A stretch of DNA of 64,000 bases from Oscillospiraceae bacterium (GTDB lineage Bacteria > Bacillota > Clostridia > Oscillospirales > UBA644). A model generated the notes under the pieces. The model ran no database searches. It was not told the DNA's origin and worked only from the letters and a program-made list of their open reading frames with translations. The stretch covers positions 24,351-88,350 of the forward strand of contig SVMT01000009.1 of the NCBI GenBank assembly GCA_015067305.1. The letters run 5' to 3'. The position numbers were made by a program, and so were the translations under genes. Position 1 is the stretch's first letter, and each line of letters starts with the position of its first letter. This document shows, in pieces, positions 51,686-60,032 of this stretch.

Positions 51686-52287
51686 CTGTTTAAAGATATA
51701 AATCTGATATTTTTTTCTGACTTTTTAGCAAGCTCTATAGTATTTTCCGTACCGCCTGATCTTCCGTCATAAACAGCGATTATCCTATCGGAATTGGTCA
51801 CCATGAACTCGTTTCTCTTTTTCATACAATTCGGGCTGTATCTTTTACTGACAAGGAAAACACCTTCACAGCACCGCAGTATTTCTGTATAGCGTTCCTG
51901 CTCCCAGCCCAGCCATTTTTCATCCTGAGACGGACAAGGTACTGCGGCAAAAAGCTTTACGGGAAAATCAAATTTCATGGAAAGCTCAAGGACCGCTTCC
52001 GCCGCCCATGTATCAATTCCGCGCGCCATACCGCTGATAAAATGAGTATATCCTTCATTTATTGCGGAAAATACCTCTTCATAGATCTTAAACTTCAGCT
52101 CTATACATTTAATATCTGATTCCTCGTAAAGTTTCAGCTTCTCCGGACGGTGTCCTGTAAAAGAGCATACCTTTACACCATTGAAGATATTTTCCGCTTC
52201 GGAAACATCAATATAATGAGGTTCCGATGGAAGGGTCTCAAGCAATTTCAAGCTTTTCCGATACACATTCGTGTCAAAAAAATTCAT
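51682..52287 (-). CDS. SLOG-superfamily DUF1273 protein
   Basis: 201 aa. Rossmann-type nucleotide-binding protein: SFTGHRPEKL and FISGMARGIDTWAAEAVLEL, then LFAAVPCPSQDEKW and FMVTNSDRIIAVYDGRSGGT. The domain is related to YpsA and LOG proteins, which bind nucleotides or sugars; function unknown. The first ~35 residues are an extra N-terminal segment. It begins 31 bases after the HAD phosphatase. Confidence 0.88.
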   Translation of the reverse strand: MNFFDTNVYRKSLKLLETLPSEPHYIDVSEAENIFNGVKVCSFTGHRPEKLKLYEESDIKCIELKFKIYEEVFSAINEGYTHFISGMARGIDTWAAEAVLELSMKFDFPVKLFAAVPCPSQDEKWLGWEQERYTEILRCCEGVFLVSKRYSPNCMKKRNEFMVTNSDRIIAVYDGRSGGTENTIELAKKSEKNIRFISLNS

Positions 52288-52318
52288 ATCAAGACTTATT
52301 CCGAGATCTCGGATCCTT

Positions 52319-52969
52319 TCAGATTTTCATTATCGCTTCAAACAATTCTTCAGCTGAATCCACACATATTTCAGCACCGCATTCACGCAGGAACTTTCCA
52401 CTTCTGTAACCCCAGGAAACATTTATGGGAACCATTCCCGCATTGAGGGCAGTTTTTCTGTCTTCAGCTGAATCTCCCACAAAAACACATTCTGAGTATT
52501 TTACCTCCATTTCATCCGCAACCAGCCATGCACCGTCGGGCGCAGGTTTTACGGGAACGGAGTCGGTTTGACCTCGGACAGCTGTAAATACGCCAGGGAA
52601 ATGCTTTTCTGCAAGAGACTTGACGATATTATCGGGTTTGTTTGAATATACCCCTAATTTGATTTCTTTTTCAGCAAGCTTTTTCAAAAGCTCTGATATT
52701 CCGTCATAAGGAGATGTTTTATTGGAATAATTTTCACTGTAATACGCGTTATATTCCTCAAGGATAACGTCAATTTCCGAAACACTTGCATTTTCTGCGG
52801 CTCTCTCCACAAGCTTTCGGGAACCGTTGCAGACAAAAGTGATATACTCTTCATAAGTCCTTTCTGGCAAACCGTGCTTTGTAAGAATATGATTCAGACT
52901 GTCGCCTATATCATAAATCGTATTCAGCAACGTGCCGTCAAGATCAAAAATAACAGCTTTGGTTTTCAT
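52319..52969 (-). CDS. HAD-family phosphatase, phosphoglycolate phosphatase-like
   Basis: 216 aa from ATG with AAAGGA 9 bases upstream. HAD motifs: FDLDGTLLNT (nucleophile), GVYSNKPD, KPAPDGAW and FVGDSAEDRKTA. The helical cap is class I, as in Gph. Substrate not certain. Confidence 0.92.
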   Translation of the reverse strand: MKTKAVIFDLDGTLLNTIYDIGDSLNHILTKHGLPERTYEEYITFVCNGSRKLVERAAENASVSEIDVILEEYNAYYSENYSNKTSPYDGISELLKKLAEKEIKLGVYSNKPDNIVKSLAEKHFPGVFTAVRGQTDSVPVKPAPDGAWLVADEMEVKYSECVFVGDSAEDRKTALNAGMVPINVSWGYRSGKFLRECGAEICVDSAEELFEAIMKI

Positions 52970-53117
52970 TAAGCATTTTCCTTTCATAAGTCGTTTTTTC
53001 AAGTTCATGAAAAAGCCGATCGTCATTCAACAAAAAAGTATATAATCTGTATTAAAAAGACTAAATTAAGTGATATAATAAAAGAAATTAAAAGCCAACA
53101 TAAATAAAGGAGAACCC

Positions 53118-53567
53118 ATGACTAACTACAAAGAACTTAATTCTCAACTTTACGGACTTATCCACGGAATTCCCCACATCATCGCAAACTTTGCAAACGC
53201 ATCGGCGTTGCTGTTCGACACACTTGAAGACCTGAATTGGGCAGGATTTTACCTCATGGAAAACGGAAAACTTATTCTCGGACCGTTTCAGGGCAAGCCC
53301 GCCTGCATTGAAATTGCTGTAGGAAAAGGTGTATGCGGAACGGCGGTTGAAAGGAACGAGACGGTCCTCGTTAAAAATGTACACGAATTTCCAGGTCATA
53401 TCGCCTGCGACAGCGCTTCCAACTCGGAAATAGTAATTCCAATACATAAAAACGATGAAATTTTCGGTGTACTTGACATCGACAGCCCTACCCTCTCCCG
53501 CTTCACAGGCGAAGACAAAACAGGTTTGGAAGAATTTGTAAAGATATTGGAAAAGGAATTATTTTAA
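53118..53567 (+). CDS. msrC: free methionine-(R)-sulfoxide reductase
   Basis: 149 aa, GAF-domain enzyme that repairs oxidised free methionine. Cys63, Cys73 and Cys97 are spaced 10 and 24 apart, exactly as the catalytic set of E. coli fRMsr (84, 94, 118): KPACIEIAVGKGVCGTAVE and GHIACDSAS. AAAGGAG before ATG. Fits an anaerobe's oxidative-damage repair together with rubrerythrin and Bcp nearby. Confidence 0.93.
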   Translation: MTNYKELNSQLYGLIHGIPHIIANFANASALLFDTLEDLNWAGFYLMENGKLILGPFQGKPACIEIAVGKGVCGTAVERNETVLVKNVHEFPGHIACDSASNSEIVIPIHKNDEIFGVLDIDSPTLSRFTGEDKTGLEEFVKILEKELF

Positions 53568-53589
53568 AAGAAAACTTTATTATTTAAAC

Positions 53590-54096
53590 TTAATACTTGA
53601 AATCAAGTCCTGAGATTTTAATTATTCTATTCCTTTTGTTTTCGCCTAACTCTTTACGAACTGTAATTATGCTTAAACTATCATATCCTAATTTATGATA
53701 AAGCTTTATAGCAGCCTCATTACGTGGGACAACATCAAAACAGATGGCTGTATAATTTGGATCAGCTTTTATTTTTTCCTCAGCTACTTTAATTGCTTGG
53801 GTCGCATAACCTTTACTTCTATGTTTAGGATCAATATAAATATCTTCTATCCATGCGACATTTGAACCTCGATATGATAGCCGCAAAAAGCCTATAACTT
53901 TTTCGAACAGAGATATCATATATAGTTCGCTCGGTGGCAACAGCCATTCACATAAAGTTTCAGAAGCCATTTCGTAATTGCCTTCACTTAATTCGTTATC
54001 ATCATTCAACAACGACGAATGAAAACCGAAAAAGTCTGCTATACGTTTAACTGTTTGGGTCTTAAAGCAGTCTGAATATTTAATAAGTTCAATCAT
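53590..54096 (-). CDS. GNAT acetyltransferase
   Basis: 168 aa. Motif A IEDIYIDPKHRSKGYATQAI and motif B FDVVPRNEAAIKLYHKLGY are clear. Resembles aminoglycoside 6'-type or RimI-like acetyltransferases in layout, but the substrate is unknown. Base composition looks more A+T-rich than its neighbours, so recent acquisition is possible. Confidence 0.87.
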   Translation of the reverse strand: MIELIKYSDCFKTQTVKRIADFFGFHSSLLNDDNELSEGNYEMASETLCEWLLPPSELYMISLFEKVIGFLRLSYRGSNVAWIEDIYIDPKHRSKGYATQAIKVAEEKIKADPNYTAICFDVVPRNEAAIKLYHKLGYDSLSIITVRKELGENKRNRIIKISGLDFKY

Positions 54097-54128
54097 TGGT
54101 TACACCTATCAGATAATGATATTTAAAA

Positions 54129-54881
54129 TCATATTTCAATTTCCAATCCCACGGGGCAATGGTCGCTGCCCATGACTTCGCCGAGAATGAAAGAATCTTT
54201 CACTTTCGGGAAGATGCGGTCTGACACGACAAAATAGTCAATACGCCAACCGACATTTTTCTCACGGGCTTTCATCATGTAGCTCCACCAGGAGTATTCG
54301 ACTTTATCGGGATAAAGTTTTCTGAAAGTATCCGTAAAGCCGCTTGAAAGAAGCTCAGTAAATTTGCTTCTTTCCTCGTCGGAAAATCCTGCGCTTTTGT
54401 GGTTTGTCTTGGGGTTTTTAAGGTCTATTTCTTCATGCGCCACATTAAGGTCACCGCAATAGATCACAGGCTTTTTCGTGTCAAGATCTTTCATATATTC
54501 ACGCAAAGAGTCCTCCCAGCTCATGCGGTAATCAAGTCGTGCAAGCTCACGCTGTGCGTTGGGAGTGTAGACATTGAGCAAATAAAAATCTTCATATTCA
54601 AGAGTTATTGCCCTGCCTTCCGTATCGTGTTCGGGAATTCCGATACCGTAACTGACGGAAAGGGGCTCTTTTTTTGCAAAAATTGCTGTTCCCGAATAGC
54701 CTTTCTTTTCGGCGCTGTACCAATATTCATGATAATCGGGTGCATCGAATTCCGCTTGTCCCGGTTGCATTTTAGTTTCCTGCAAGCAGACGAAATCTGC
54801 GTCCGCAGACTTAAAAAACTCTTCAAAACCTTTTCCGAGACAGGCACGGAAACCGTTAACATTCCAAGATATAAATTTCAT
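54129..54881 (-). CDS. exoA: exodeoxyribonuclease III / AP endonuclease
   Basis: 250 aa from ATG with AAGGAG 8 bases upstream, giving the classic MKFISWNVNGFRA start; the longer frame overlaps the Nudix gene. Motifs: CLQETKMQPGQ (metal Glu), LLNVYTPNAQ, YCGDLNVAHEEIDL, WRIDYF and GSDHCPVGL (catalytic His). Works in base-excision repair alongside nfo. Confidence 0.97.
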   Translation of the reverse strand: MKFISWNVNGFRACLGKGFEEFFKSADADFVCLQETKMQPGQAEFDAPDYHEYWYSAEKKGYSGTAIFAKKEPLSVSYGIGIPEHDTEGRAITLEYEDFYLLNVYTPNAQRELARLDYRMSWEDSLREYMKDLDTKKPVIYCGDLNVAHEEIDLKNPKTNHKSAGFSDEERSKFTELLSSGFTDTFRKLYPDKVEYSWWSYMMKAREKNVGWRIDYFVVSDRIFPKVKDSFILGEVMGSDHCPVGLEIEI

Positions 54882-54897
54882 TTTTTCAACTCCTTGG

Positions 54898-55377
54898 TCA
54901 TTCTCTGTAGATAAAATGTTGAACCCCGTTATTGATCTTTTCAATAAGTTCAACAACATTTGTAGGATATACTTCAATATTTTTCAGCTCAGTCAATGGA
55001 ACCCAATGGAATTCCATGTTAAAATTACGTCCCTCAAGCTGTTCTTTGCCTATAAACTTACCCTCTAACGGGATATTATCGGAGCAAATATCTACCATAT
55101 AATACAAACAGATTTGATGGCAGGGTTTATTGCCCCAAGGGAAGAATATCTCCCCGACCCATTTCAGGTCACCGACTGTAATGTCTACCCCGATCTCCTC
55201 TTGGAATTCTCTCACAAGTGTACAGGCATTGGTTTCACCGAATGTCACATGACCGCCGGGGAACGCAAATGCAGTATCGTTTGTAGGCTTTTGCAGTAAG
55301 ACTTTATTATTTTGTATGCAAATACCCGCAACTCTGTATGAAAACACATAATCATCCGCGCGAAATAAAATATCCAT
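54898..55377 (-). CDS. Nudix hydrolase
   Basis: 159 aa. Nudix box GGHVTFGETNACTLVREFQEEIG reads as GX5EX7REUXEEXGU (given here by its key residues Gly, Glu, Arg-Glu, Glu-Glu). Preceded by KVLLQKPTNDTAFAFPGG. Likely cleans up oxidised or surplus nucleoside diphosphates; followed after 16 bases by exoA, which supports a repair role. Confidence 0.92.
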   Translation of the reverse strand: MDILFRADDYVFSYRVAGICIQNNKVLLQKPTNDTAFAFPGGHVTFGETNACTLVREFQEEIGVDITVGDLKWVGEIFFPWGNKPCHQICLYYMVDICSDNIPLEGKFIGKEQLEGRNFNMEFHWVPLTELKNIEVYPTNVVELIEKINNGVQHFIYRE

Positions 55378-55452
55378 AAGCTATCCTTTTTGCAAATTTC
55401 ATTATTATGATATATTATAGCATACAAGTGTGACAATTCAACAAAAAAACAC

Positions 55453-55481
55453 TTGACTGATTAGATAAAATGTAGTATAAT
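55453..55481 (+). promoter_or_regulatory. promoter of bcp operon
   Basis: TTGACT, 17-bp spacer, TATAAT; 31 bases before the start. Confidence 0.8.
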
Positions 55482-55512
55482 ATAATTACATTAAAAAAGG
55501 AGATATTTGACC

Positions 55513-55965
55513 ATGTTAGAACTCGGAATGAAAGCACCTGACTTCACCTTGTCGGACAAAGACGGAAAGGACGTTTCCCTTTCTGATTTTCTCGGAAAGA
55601 AAGTCGTACTTTATTTTTACCCAAAGGACAACACACCAGGTTGCACAAGACAAGCCTGCGCTTTTGCGGGACTTTACAGCCAATTCCAAGCCAAAGGTGT
55701 TGAGGTCATCGGAATAAGCAAGGACAGCGTTGCGTCACACGTTAAGTTTGCGGAGAAATACAACTTGCCGTTCATACTTCTTTCCGACCCCGAACGCAAA
55801 GCCATTGAACCTTACGGAGTTTGGCAGGAAAAGAAAATGGCAGGCAAAGTGGGTATGGGCGTTGTGAGAACCACGTTCATCATCGACGAAGAGGGTAAAA
55901 TTGCTAAAATAATGCCGAAGGTAAAGCCTGACACCAATGCGGAAGAGATTTTAGCTGAACTTTAA
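55513..55965 (+). CDS. bcp: thioredoxin-dependent peroxiredoxin, BCP/PrxQ type
   Basis: 150 aa from ATG (AAGGAG 10 bases upstream; a TTG two codons earlier is too close). Peroxidatic Cys44 in NTPGCTRQAC with resolving Cys49 five residues on, the alpha-helical BCP arrangement. LYFYPKDNTPG and VRTTFIIDEEGKI are typical. Reduces H2O2 and organic peroxides. First gene of a four-gene operon. Confidence 0.96.
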   Translation: MLELGMKAPDFTLSDKDGKDVSLSDFLGKKVVLYFYPKDNTPGCTRQACAFAGLYSQFQAKGVEVIGISKDSVASHVKFAEKYNLPFILLSDPERKAIEPYGVWQEKKMAGKVGMGVVRTTFIIDEEGKIAKIMPKVKPDTNAEEILAEL

Positions 55966-55977
55966 TGAGGTATCATT

Positions 55978-56553
55978 ATGAAAAAATTCGTTATTGGAAT
56001 TGCCGGAGGTAGCGCAAGCGGAAAATCCACATTTTCGGACAATTTGGAAGAAGCATTGAAACCGAACTCCGTAAAAGTTTTCCACATGGATTCCTATTTC
56101 AAAAAGCCTGAAGACCGTCCGAGAGCCGCAGCACCGATCAACGGAAAGATATACATGGACGATAATCATCCCACAACGATGGATCTTCCGAAATTGGCGC
56201 AAGATATTGAATATTATCTGAAAAACGGTGAGGCTGAGATCGTAATTATCGAAGGACTGCTGACCCTTTGGGACGAAAACATTCTCAAACATCTTGATTT
56301 AAAGCTGTTCGTAGATTGCAGAGCAGATGAACGCATTGTGCGCAGGCTGAAACGAAACATGACTTGGGGACTGACCTACGACCAAATTTCAGATGTATAT
56401 CTTGACCTCGTCAGATATCGCCATGATGAATATGTTGAACCGACAAAATGGCGAGCGGATTTCATTTTAAACGGCTCAAATCCGTCGGAAACCACACTTG
56501 AAATGATAACAACTTATGTAAAGGAGAAAATAAAATCATGGAACAGCTTGTAA
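55978..56553 (+). CDS. uridine kinase-like P-loop kinase
   Basis: 191 aa. P-loop GIAGGSASGKSTFS, FHMDSYFKK, NHPTTMDLPKL, VIIEGLLTLWDE, and the arginine-rich region DERIVRRLKRNM. Matches the uridine kinase/phosphoribulokinase family; uridine or cytidine is the best guess. Overlaps the next gene by 16 bases. Confidence 0.9.
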   Translation: MKKFVIGIAGGSASGKSTFSDNLEEALKPNSVKVFHMDSYFKKPEDRPRAAAPINGKIYMDDNHPTTMDLPKLAQDIEYYLKNGEAEIVIIEGLLTLWDENILKHLDLKLFVDCRADERIVRRLKRNMTWGLTYDQISDVYLDLVRYRHDEYVEPTKWRADFILNGSNPSETTLEMITTYVKEKIKSWNSL

Positions 56554-57098
56554 TGCTTGCAAAAGCACCCTTTAAAAAACGAACCAAAAACTTACCTGAC
56601 GGCTACAAATTCGTTGTTTTTGACGGAAGCGAAAAAGATATTGCAGATTGGAAAGCTATTGAAGCGGAACCACCTGCACCTCTTGACGGCGTTGACGCCT
56701 GCTACAACAATGCTATAGCCAATTATCACGATATCGACCTCACAAACGATGTATTTTTCATCGAAGACGAAAAGGGAGAACGAGTTGCGACCTTTACGGT
56801 AATAACACAGCCCAACGGTATGGGATATCTCCACATGGTCAAGGCAATGAATTCTCAACGCGGTAAGGGAATCGGTCATTTTATGGCGCAGAGATCCATA
56901 GAGATCTGTGCAGAAAGAGGTCTTGAAAGTATAATCCTCACAACTGATGACTTCCGTCTTCCCGCAATAAAAACATACCTCGACGCAGGCTACTACCCCG
57001 TTGTTTACGGCGAAAAGGACAACGAAGTAAATACTCGTTGGGACAAAGTTCTGGCAGAACTCAACTACCCCGAAGTAATACGCTACAATAAAGATTAA
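56538..57098 (+). CDS. GNAT acetyltransferase
   Basis: 186 aa. Motif A is HMVKAMNSQRGKGIGHFMAQ, motif B TTDDFRLPAIKTYLDAGYYP. More distant relative of the pair at the start of the window. Ribosome site AAAGGAG is 11 bases before ATG, within the end of the kinase gene, so translation is coupled. Followed after 18 bases by a phosphoesterase; substrate unknown. Confidence 0.86.
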   Translation: MEQLVMLAKAPFKKRTKNLPDGYKFVVFDGSEKDIADWKAIEAEPPAPLDGVDACYNNAIANYHDIDLTNDVFFIEDEKGERVATFTVITQPNGMGYLHMVKAMNSQRGKGIGHFMAQRSIEICAERGLESIILTTDDFRLPAIKTYLDAGYYPVVYGEKDNEVNTRWDKVLAELNYPEVIRYNKD

Positions 57099-57116
57099 AT
57101 TAAAAGGAGATAAACT

Positions 57117-58238
57117 ATGAACGCAGATATAAGAGTAGTAAACGAATTTCTCGAATCAATTCTTCAGCATCCCAAGACACCCGATGAGCTGAGATGCAAC
57201 GATACTTTTTACAAGTGGGACGAAAGTCTTCCCTATTCTTCAGATTTTTATGCTGCAGAAGTGGAAAAAGACCCCAACAAAGATTTTGTGATCCTTAACT
57301 TTGCAGACATTCAGTGCCATGACGGTGAGGCTTTCAGTCAGGTTGGTGAATTCTACGAAGAGACCATCGACAAGCTCATCAAAAAGGTTCAGCCCGACCT
57401 TATCACCATGACAGGCGACAACGCTTTCGACCCAATGGCGTACATCAGATTGATCAGATTTATTGATTCCTACAATATTCCTTGGGCTCCCGTTATGGGT
57501 AATGCTGACCACACAGGTCTTGTAAGCGAATTCTGGGCAGACTATCAGCTTGCGGAATCCAAGAACTGTCTGTTTGACTACGGTCCCACAGGCATGGGTG
57601 ACGGAAACTATATAGTAAACATCACTGAAAACGGCAAGATCATTCACACTCTCTTCATGATGGACTCCCACCACGAAGACGAAAAGATCGACGGCAAATA
57701 TGACCACTTCCACGCAGATCAGATGGCTTGGTACAAATGGGCAGTTGAAGGCATCAAGGCAGAAGAGGGAAAAGTTGTTCCCAGCTCCGTTTTCATGCAC
57801 ATTCCCGTACCCGAATATCAGAACGCATGGGATTCCATCTACAACAAGGAAACAGGCGAACTTGCCCCCGAATACAGAGACCGTGAATTCTGCAAAGTTC
57901 ACGAAAAAATGGGTCCCCCCGATGAAAACAACGGATTTTTCGACCTTGCAAAAGAGCTTGGAAGCACAAAATACATGATCTGCGGTCACGACCACAAAAA
58001 CTGCTTCGACATCGACTATGAAGGAATCACCCTCATTTACGGCATGAAGACAGGCTACGGCTGCTATTGGGAAAGAGAAACAAACGGCGGCACTACCCTG
58101 ACTATCGGTTCTGACGGCCTTGCGAAGATCGGTCACCACTACATCGACCCGAAAGAATCAAAAGTCAAGAAATTCATGCTGGAATACTACGGCGTGAACC
58201 TCTATGACGAGGGCAATGTGGTTCATACAGGGAACTAA
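57117..58238 (+). CDS. calcineurin-like metallophosphoesterase
   Basis: 373 aa, no signal peptide. Metal motifs: NFADIQCHDG (D-x-Q where most have D-x-H), TMTGDNAFDP, VMGNADHTG (GNxDH for GNHD), FMHIPVPEY and CGHDHKNCF. Resembles purple-phosphatase-like and PhoD/YkuE-type intracellular members; substrate unknown. Last gene of the bcp operon, followed by a repeat hairpin. Confidence 0.88.
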   Translation: MNADIRVVNEFLESILQHPKTPDELRCNDTFYKWDESLPYSSDFYAAEVEKDPNKDFVILNFADIQCHDGEAFSQVGEFYEETIDKLIKKVQPDLITMTGDNAFDPMAYIRLIRFIDSYNIPWAPVMGNADHTGLVSEFWADYQLAESKNCLFDYGPTGMGDGNYIVNITENGKIIHTLFMMDSHHEDEKIDGKYDHFHADQMAWYKWAVEGIKAEEGKVVPSSVFMHIPVPEYQNAWDSIYNKETGELAPEYRDREFCKVHEKMGPPDENNGFFDLAKELGSTKYMICGHDHKNCFDIDYEGITLIYGMKTGYGCYWERETNGGTTLTIGSDGLAKIGHHYIDPKESKVKKFMLEYYGVNLYDEGNVVHTGN

Positions 58239-58255
58239 ATAAATTGTATTTTTTT

Positions 58256-58334
58256 GCGGGGGGAACATTTTTGTAAAATTGTTCCCCCCGCACCCCTTCA
58301 AAAAACTTTTGGATAAAGCATTTTCAATGCTTTA
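58256..58334. repeat. composite palindromic repeat (copy C, short)
   Basis: 12-bp stem GCGGGGGGAACA/TGTTCCCCCCGC (58256-58267/58280-58291) with the same loop as the 24450 copy, then ACCCCTTCAAAAAACTTTT and a small 9-bp hairpin TAAAGCATT/AATGCTTTA. Hairpin 2 of the other copies is missing. Likely ends the bcp operon transcript. Confidence 0.72.
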
Positions 58335-58372
58335 TGGAATCAAACAATTTTGTAAATTATAGAAACTTAACA

Positions 58373-58401
58373 TTGACAAAACAGTAGCCTTGTGATATAC
58401 T
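58373..58401 (+). promoter_or_regulatory. promoter that sets the YcxB-like start
   Basis: TTGACA, 17-bp spacer, TATACT. Transcription would begin near 58408, so the in-frame ATG at 58406 cannot be used and the start at 58454 is chosen. Confidence 0.75.
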
Positions 58402-58453
58402 GAATATGAAAAAGCATTACAAAAATAAAACTTTAACGGAGGCGATATCTAAC

Positions 58454-58975
58454 ATGGAATTCAAGTGTGAAACAGCGTATAATCAAGAGGCAATATCCGC
58501 TATGGCAAAAGCTATAAGGAAAACAGCCAGAAGAAAAAGAAGTAAGCGCTCGCATATTTTTGGTGTGATTGTAATTATTCTTGCACTTTTATTAACATTA
58601 CCGATTGGCGATAAAGAATTTGTGCTTGATTTCAGAACGATAATCACCTGGATTGCTGCGGCAATCATCCTATTTACTTTAATATTTGAAGATAAGATCA
58701 ATGGATATGTAGCCAGAAAAAGAATGTTGCCCGGTTTGGAAAAAGCAATAGTAACATTTAAAGAAGATGGGTATCATTCAGAAACAGAAATAGGCAGCTC
58801 TGATTTTAAATACAACAACATTGCATTGCTTGCGGAAACGACGGAATACTTTGTATTTATATTCAGTCAAAGCCATGCACAAATTTACAGCAAGAAAAGC
58901 ATTACGGGTGGTACCGTGGAAGAATTCCGTGCGTTCATAACAAATGCTACCGGCAAGGAAATTCAAAAAGTTTAA
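58454..58975 (+). CDS. YcxB-like membrane protein
   Basis: 173 aa from ATG with GGAGG 11 bases upstream. N-terminal basic segment, two membrane helices (about 38-54 and 62-80), then a C-terminal beta-rich domain with YNNIALLAETTEYFVFIFSQ, the YcxB-like domain of Firmicutes. Function unknown. Flanked by its own promoter and a terminator. Confidence 0.8.
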   Translation: MEFKCETAYNQEAISAMAKAIRKTARRKRSKRSHIFGVIVIILALLLTLPIGDKEFVLDFRTIITWIAAAIILFTLIFEDKINGYVARKRMLPGLEKAIVTFKEDGYHSETEIGSSDFKYNNIALLAETTEYFVFIFSQSHAQIYSKKSITGGTVEEFRAFITNATGKEIQKV

Positions 58976-59016
58976 GGAATATTACATCAAATCCCAATAT
59001 GAAGCACAGTTAATGA

Positions 59017-59043
59017 GCAGAGGTCTGAACCTCTGCTTTCTTC
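59017..59043 (+). terminator. terminator after YcxB-like gene
   Basis: 8-bp stem GCAGAGGT/ACCTCTGC, 4-base loop, then TTTCTTC. Confidence 0.75.
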
Positions 59044-59170
59044 ATAATAAATTTGTAAATTATGAGAGCCAAAGATTGAAAAATCGGCATACTTATGATA
59101 CAATTAAAGAATAAATTCTGTTCTAAAGGACTGAATTCAGGCTTTTTTCCGCGGTGCAACAAATCATTGC

Positions 59171-59199
59171 TTGCTTTTATGGAATATTCATGCTATACT
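59171..59199 (+). promoter_or_regulatory. promoter of XRE-membrane protein gene
   Basis: TTGCTT, 17-bp spacer, TATACT; leader of roughly 110 bases with a CGCCG/CGGCG hairpin close to the ribosome site. Confidence 0.55.
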
Positions 59200-59312
59200 G
59201 ACAGCAAGGAAATTGGTGTGAAAGCTTTATCAGAATGAAACTGATATATTTTTACACACAATTTTTAATCAAATATTTAAGTCGCCGTCTTGGCGGCAGA
59301 ATGGAGCTACAT

Positions 59313-59693
59313 ATGTCCGAAGTATCTAACAGTATAAAAAAACTTCGCCAAGAAAAAAAGTTATCACAAGAAGAATTGGCAGAAAAACTATATGTGACAC
59401 GTCAAGCTGTATCAAATTGGGAAACCGGAAAAACTCAACCTGATATTGACACGATAACAAAACTGGCAAACATTTTTGATGTTTCCGTCGAGCGCATCAT
59501 CTACGGCAAAGCAAAGTCTCGATTTCATTTCGCAGTTAATGTAGACCCACAGAAAGGAGCCCAGGACGGTATCGGCCTCGGAGCGATCCTCGCGGTGGTA
59601 ATATCTTATGTCAAATGGCAGTCCATCGGTTGGGCGATTCTCCACGGAATTCTGGGCTGGATATATGTGATCTACTATCTGATAAAATATTAA
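59313..59693 (+). CDS. XRE-family regulator with membrane tail
   Basis: 126 aa from ATG at 59313, chosen because ATGGAG lies 6 bases upstream. Residues 1-65 are an HTH (LSQEELAEKLYVTRQAVSNW). The C-terminal ~45 residues are two hydrophobic helices (GIGLGAILAVVISYVKW and AILHGILGWIYVIYYLIKY). Such HTH-membrane fusions may sense membrane state or anchor the regulator. Its leader shares GCGGCAGAATGGAG with the DUF1836 gene at 61774-62340. Confidence 0.85.
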   Translation: MSEVSNSIKKLRQEKKLSQEELAEKLYVTRQAVSNWETGKTQPDIDTITKLANIFDVSVERIIYGKAKSRFHFAVNVDPQKGAQDGIGLGAILAVVISYVKWQSIGWAILHGILGWIYVIYYLIKY

Positions 59694-59733
59694 AAAACAG
59701 CTTCGGCGCCTTATTTTACAGGGATATATGAAA

Positions 59734-59766
59734 AGAGAGTAAGCGAAAACTTACTCTCTCTTAAAA
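59734..59766 (+). terminator. hairpin after XRE gene
   Basis: 10-bp stem AGAGAGTAAG/CTTACTCTCT with a 6-base loop, then CTTAAAA. Weak T tail. Confidence 0.65.
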
Positions 59767-59793
59767 TACCTGTGTGCTTTTTATCCAAAAAAA

Positions 59794-59853
59794 CCAGTGG
59801 ATTATCCTGAAACCCAGTGGATTATTCAAAAACCCAGTGGGTTATTTGGAAAC
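59794..59853. repeat. three tandem 20-bp repeats
   Basis: CCAGTGG recurs at 59794, 59814 and 59834, each in a 20-base unit of the form CCAGTGGATTATyCtrAAAC. Iteron-like spacing, directly before the hexamer array. Confidence 0.8.
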
Positions 59854-59864
59854 CCAAAAAACCC

Positions 59865-59990
59865 GATAATGATAATGATAATGATAATGATAATGATAAT
59901 GATAATGATAATGAAAATGAGAATGATAATGATAATGAAAATGAGAATGATAATGAGAATGATAAAGATAATGTAAATGAAAATGATAAT
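59865..59990. repeat. GATAAT hexanucleotide array, 21 units
   Basis: Eight perfect GATAAT units followed by 13 units of GATAAT, GAAAAT, GAGAAT and similar. In one frame it encodes Asp-Asn/Glu-Asn repeats within a 73-codon GTG-started frame (59817-60038) that has no recognisable domain. Similar Asp-Asn tracts occur in replication proteins of mobile elements, so this may be a decayed remnant. Together with the 20-bp repeats it fills the 340-base gap; nothing else was seen there. Confidence 0.85.
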
Positions 59991-60032
59991 AAATATATAG
60001 GCGCAGCCGCAAAAGCTTCGCTTTTGGAGTTA

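Noticed and set aside
57240..58139. 299-codon minus-strand frame opposite the phosphoesterase
   Set aside because: Antisense shadow; the plus-strand frame has all metallophosphoesterase motifs.
58406..58453. Sixteen-codon N-terminal extension of the YcxB-like protein
   Set aside because: The promoter's -10 box ends at 58401, so the mRNA would begin at or after the ATG.
59794..59990. Possible CRISPR array
   Set aside because: Repeats are contiguous with no spacers, and no cas genes are near.
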